DNA from: Diphasiastrum complanatum | Taxonomy: Eukaryota; Streptophyta; Lycopodiopsida; Lycopodiales; Lycopodiaceae | DNA length: 64,000 nucleotides | Direction: 5' to 3' | Assembly: GCA_029204225.1 (NCBI GenBank) | Contig: CM055096.1 | Location: forward strand, 6,572,316 to 6,636,315 | Part shown: positions 60,652 through 64,000 of the stretch, piece after piece | How the letters are laid out: each line of letters opens with the position of its first letter | Position numbering within the stretch: the stretch's first letter is position 1 | Notes under the pieces: generated by a model | Seen by the model: only the letters and a program-made list of their open reading frames with translations | Database searches by the model: none | What the model was told of the DNA's origin: nothing | Program-made: the position numbers and the translations under genes

Positions 60652-62909
60652 TATTGTAAGATTAAACTTTGGAAATGGTCAGTCTAAGCTACTTTCTATA
60701 GTCTTGTATGTACCCAATTTATCTACGAATCTGCTCTCTGTAAGTAGAATCACAGATCTAGGACATAAAGTAGAATTTCAATGTGATCAGTACAAAGTAG
60801 TTGATAGGACATGCAAGATCCTAGCACTCGAAAAGAGGCATGGATACTTGTATAAATTAAGTCATTGTTTTTTTGCCTCTAGTCAGGCGCTCAGTACTTC
60901 TATTCATGCAAATAGAAGTTTACTTCGACATTATAGACTTGGTCACTTGAATCATACTGCTGTACAACATATGTCTAGACAATCTATTGTTCTTGATCTC
61001 GACTATCCTCGTGATAAAATCAAGTTACCTGTCTGTCAAGACTGTCTAGTTGGTAAACAGACTAGGAAACTATTTAGATCAAGCCATCAGCATACTGCTA
61101 GGGGATTGTTAGACATTGTAAATTCAGACATTTGTGGCCAATGAAAAATCCTTCACTGAAGGATGCAAAATATTTTATAACTTTTATTGATGAATTTTCT
61201 AGAAGGACTATGGTGTACTTTACAAAGAAAAAATCAGAAGCCTTCAATTGCTCAAGGTCTTCAAGGAGCATGCATAAAAGGAGACTGGAAGGATGATCAA
61301 GGCCTTAAGGTTAGACAATGGTGGAGAGTATATCTCTACTGAGTTTAAGGAGTACTGCTAGAGCCAAGGCATTGAGCAGCAATTCATCATTCCTTACAGT
61401 CGAATGGCTTAGCCGAGAGGAAGAGCCGTACCTTGGTTGAATCAGCCAAATGTATGCAAGCGCATGCATCGCTGCCCAAGAGATTCTGGGACGAAGCTAT
61501 TTCTACTACAGCTTACATCCAGAACAGATGTTCGACCAAGGCCCTCTCAAGCAAAACACCCCATGAGGTGTGGACAGGCTCTAAGCCTTTTGTGAAGAAT
61601 CTAAGAGTGTTCGGATGCATTGCCTATGCGCCGATCCTGAAAGACACGAGGAAGAAATTGGACTTCCAAGGTCTCAAGACCATCCTGATTGGATATATTT
61701 CATATGATAACACATACAAGATGTATGATCCTAATACCCGACAAGTCTTGTATAGCCGGGATACAGTCTTTATTGAGGATCAATTCGTCGACATCAAAGG
61801 CGAGGATATTGCTCCAGGAGAACCTTCATCACCTGCCATTGACACGACAATCCGAGCTTCAGGCTCAGGCGTGTCCATTGTTGACCCACTATTTGACAAC
61901 GAATCAGATGAAGACGTTGCTGCTACCTAGCAACAAGTCCCAAGATTGGTTCATCATTCGAATCCTCCCAGAAGATCAAGCCGAGTGCGCACACATCCCA
62001 CAAGGTATACTCCTGAGTCTGCATGTCTCTTGATACAGGAACCGACAATAGTCAAAGAGTCACTCAGCCAACCAGACTCTGATCTTTGAAGAGAAGCCAT
62101 GGATAGAGAGTATTTCTCAAGAACTAGACGTGGTCACTAGTCAAAGCTCCTATTGGCTGCAATATCATTGATTGCAAATGGATCTTCAAGATCAAATACA
62201 ATGCCAATGGAGCAATTGATCGAAGGAAGGCAAGACTGGTAGCATGAGGATTCACTCAGATCTCCAACGTCAACTATAGTGAGACTTTCAGTCCAGTAGT
62301 CAAGCATTTGTTGATCCGAGCCCTCCTATCATATGCTGCAGCTGCCGACCTCGAAGTGCAGCAACTTGATGTGCAAACAGCTTATCTGAATGGAGTTATA
62401 CAAGAAGACATATGCATGATCCAACTCGAAGGATACGTTCTAGAAGGTATGAAAAATCATGTCCATAAACTCCATAAAGCACTTTACGGCTTGAAACAGT
62501 CTGCTAGAGCTTGGTTTCAGAGAATCAACACATTCCTCATTGAATAAGGATTCCAATTAAGCATTGCTGATTTCAAAGTCTATTTCAAGTCGGTGCAACA
62601 ATCCTTCATTATCATCACCTTATACGTGGATGATACGTTGTTTTTCAGCAACAATACCAATTTGGTCAAGGATTCTAAGCAGATGCTGTTTTCAGAGTTC
62701 GACATGACTGATCTGGGTGAATCTCATTTCTGTTTGAGAATTCAGATCCACAGAGACAGAGTGAGACGACTGATCTATATCACTCAACAAAGGTATCTTC
62801 ACAATGTTCTTAACAGATACAATCTAATGAATTGTAAGTTAGCTCACTCACTGATGGATCCAGGCCTGCATTTGTCAAAGGACCAATGTCCCCAGACCAA
62901 GCAGGAACC
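60652..62909 (+). pseudogene. Copia element F remnant (pre-integrase-IN-RT)
   Basis: Same family as A, B and E. It begins in the pre-integrase part (NLSTNLLSVSRITDLG), then integrase HHCC (GHLNHTAVQ, CQDCLVGKQ) and a damaged core with RLDNGGEYIS near 61300. A cleaner stretch at 61433-61930 gives the end of integrase (KTPHEVWTGSKP, RVFGCIAYAP) and the linker to RT. RT has WIFKIKYNANG at 62180, AYLNGVIQEDI at 62380, and LYVDDTLFFSNN near 62625. It ends abruptly at about 62909 after CPQTKQE. There are multiple stops, and no LTR or gag is attached. Confidence 0.85.
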
Positions 62910-63200
62910 TATCACAACCTTCTTTCTAGCCATTACCTCCAATGACTTGAAGTTGAGGTGTCCCATCCTTTTATGCCAAACCTCTTGAATAGGTATTTGC
63001 TCTCTTGCAACACATTCAACTTGGTTAGCAATAACACAAGCATCAATTTCCCTTGTCTTTTACCTTTTGCAATCAATATATCCTTCCTTTTGATCATACA
63101 AGCATCTCCATCAAACTCAACTTTGAGGTCTTTACTTACCAATTGACTCACACTAAGTAAATTCTTGGTAATAGATGGAATGAAACACATCCCATGCACT
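62910..63200 (-). pseudogene. Pre-integrase fragment of another copia element (K)
   Basis: On the minus strand: CFIPSITKNLLSVSQLVSKD, followed by DACMIKRKDILIAKGKRQGK, the protease-to-integrase linker of a family like element C or I. Both edges are abrupt joins: element F on one side and an A-family LTR fragment on the other. Confidence 0.75.
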
Positions 63201-63204
63201 GTGT

Positions 63205-63500
63205 AATCAGATTGGACAATGACAGCAGCCACTCACGATCTCCCACAAATAGCACATCTACTTTGTACCTTCTGCACACCTGTAACATTATGTATATATA
63301 TTGGATACCATCTGCGTATTCAACAAGAGTGTGAAAACCAGCATAATGGCATCAGAAGCTTATCAGAGATAGACAAAGTAGATGCTTTCGCGCATCGATC
63401 CTTTGTTTTGTCAGTAATAGGTTTATTCCTTTTTCATATTGGATTAGCTTTGTGAAGCACGTGGTTTCATTCGTTACTGTCTTGTCCTAGAATCTGATCT
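63205..63500 (+). repeat. A-family LTR fragment
   Basis: It shares with the LTRs of A, B and E the stretches ATCAGATTGGACAATGACA, CACGATCTCC, GTACCTTCTGCACACCTGTA and TTGGATACCATCTGCGTATT. Both LTR ends are missing. Confidence 0.75.
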
Positions 63501-63514
63501 TCCAAGTTCCTTAA

Positions 63515-64000
63515 GTAGCATCAATCATGTTTGTGAGACTTGTGCTTTGTCAAAGTCACATAGACTACATTACACTAGATCTACAAAGCCTTTTCAGGTT
63601 GTACATTTGGATATTCATGGAATTATTACAATTAGCAATAGTGGAGCTAAGATGTATGTAACTTTCATTGTTGATTCTAGTAGATTTTGTTGGACCTATC
63701 TACTAAAAAGCAAAGATGAAGTGTATGATGTTTTTGTCAAGTTCATGAATGCAGGGGAGAACCAATTTTTTACAAGGATCAAATGCTTGAGGAGTGACAG
63801 TGGTGGAGAGTACATATTTTGTGATGAGCATGGGAGTATACAACACCAAGGACCCCACAACAAAATGGAGTGGCCAAGAGGAAGAATAGGACTTTACGTG
63901 AAAGTGACAAATCCATGAGATTAAGTGCTAACCTTGATAAGCCATTTTGGAATTAAGCTTTGTTTTGTGCTCATTCCTTGTGCAATAGGTGGTCGAGTGC
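63515..64000 (+). pseudogene. Integrase fragment of copia element L, runs off the window
   Basis: Reads CETCALSKSHRLHYT (zinc-binding Cys pair), VVHLDIHGI and CLRSDSGGEYIF (first two acidic residues). After a frame change it gives NKMEWPRGRIGL in place of the QQNGVAERKNR segment. It probably continues beyond 64000. The sequence differs from family A. Confidence 0.75.

Overview
The window is nuclear DNA of a land plant. The evidence is a cucumisin-type (SBT) subtilase gene with ten short GT-AG introns, Ty1/copia LTR retrotransposons with plant-type initiator-Met primer binding sites, a CACTA-like DNA transposon, and captured pieces of plant gene families (NPH3, serine carboxypeptidase-like). 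The species cannot be told from the sequence. Nothing bacterial, plastid or mitochondrial was recognised, and no protein-coding host gene looks fully intact.

Layout. 1-4.85 kb: subtilase copy 1 (+), all eleven exons present but with a 32-nt deletion in exon 4 that leads to an early stop in exon 5. 4.85-9.7 kb: AT-rich spacer. 9.7-11.0 kb: an unrecognised spliced gene fragment (+). 11.1-12.1 kb: a broken, divergent CENH3-like histone H3 reading frame (-) with a long C-terminal extension. 12.4-12.7 kb: a dense cluster of CACGTG/CACATG motifs. 12.7-21.1 kb: two relatives of one copia family (A on +, B on -) joined head-on through a shared LTR. 21.1-22.0 kb: fragment of a third subtilase copy (-). 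22.3-25.0 kb: other copia debris. 25.0-44.6 kb: subtilase copy 2 (-), inverted relative to copy 1 and stretched from about 4 kb to about 19 kb by a 9.1-kb CACTA-like element in exon 8 (26396-35497) and by copia element D1 in intron 4 (37079-43061). D1 itself contains a small copia derivative, D2 (37644-40103). 44.6-46.4 kb: spacer with tandem repeats and a possible SINE. 46.4-48.8 kb: a deleted copia joined to an inverted LTR. 49.2-50.5 kb: degenerate transposase-like sequence and a short tandem array. 50.6-64 kb: a mosaic of copia elements G, H, I, F and fragments; element I (54434-59820) is bounded by a perfect 5-bp duplication and splits element H.

Insertion order can be read from the nesting: subtilase duplication and inversion, then D1 and the CACTA-like element into copy 2, then D2 into D1; separately H, then I into H. 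The exon comparison of copies 1 and 2 is informative because their lesions lie at different places, so each shows what the other lost. The points most worth checking are the CENH3-like histone with its extension, the compact gag-protease-RNase H element D2, primer binding sites matching the anticodon arm of initiator tRNA, the gene-capturing CACTA-like element, the inverted-LTR junction shared by two loci, and the possibility that copy 1 now encodes only a secreted propeptide inhibitor.
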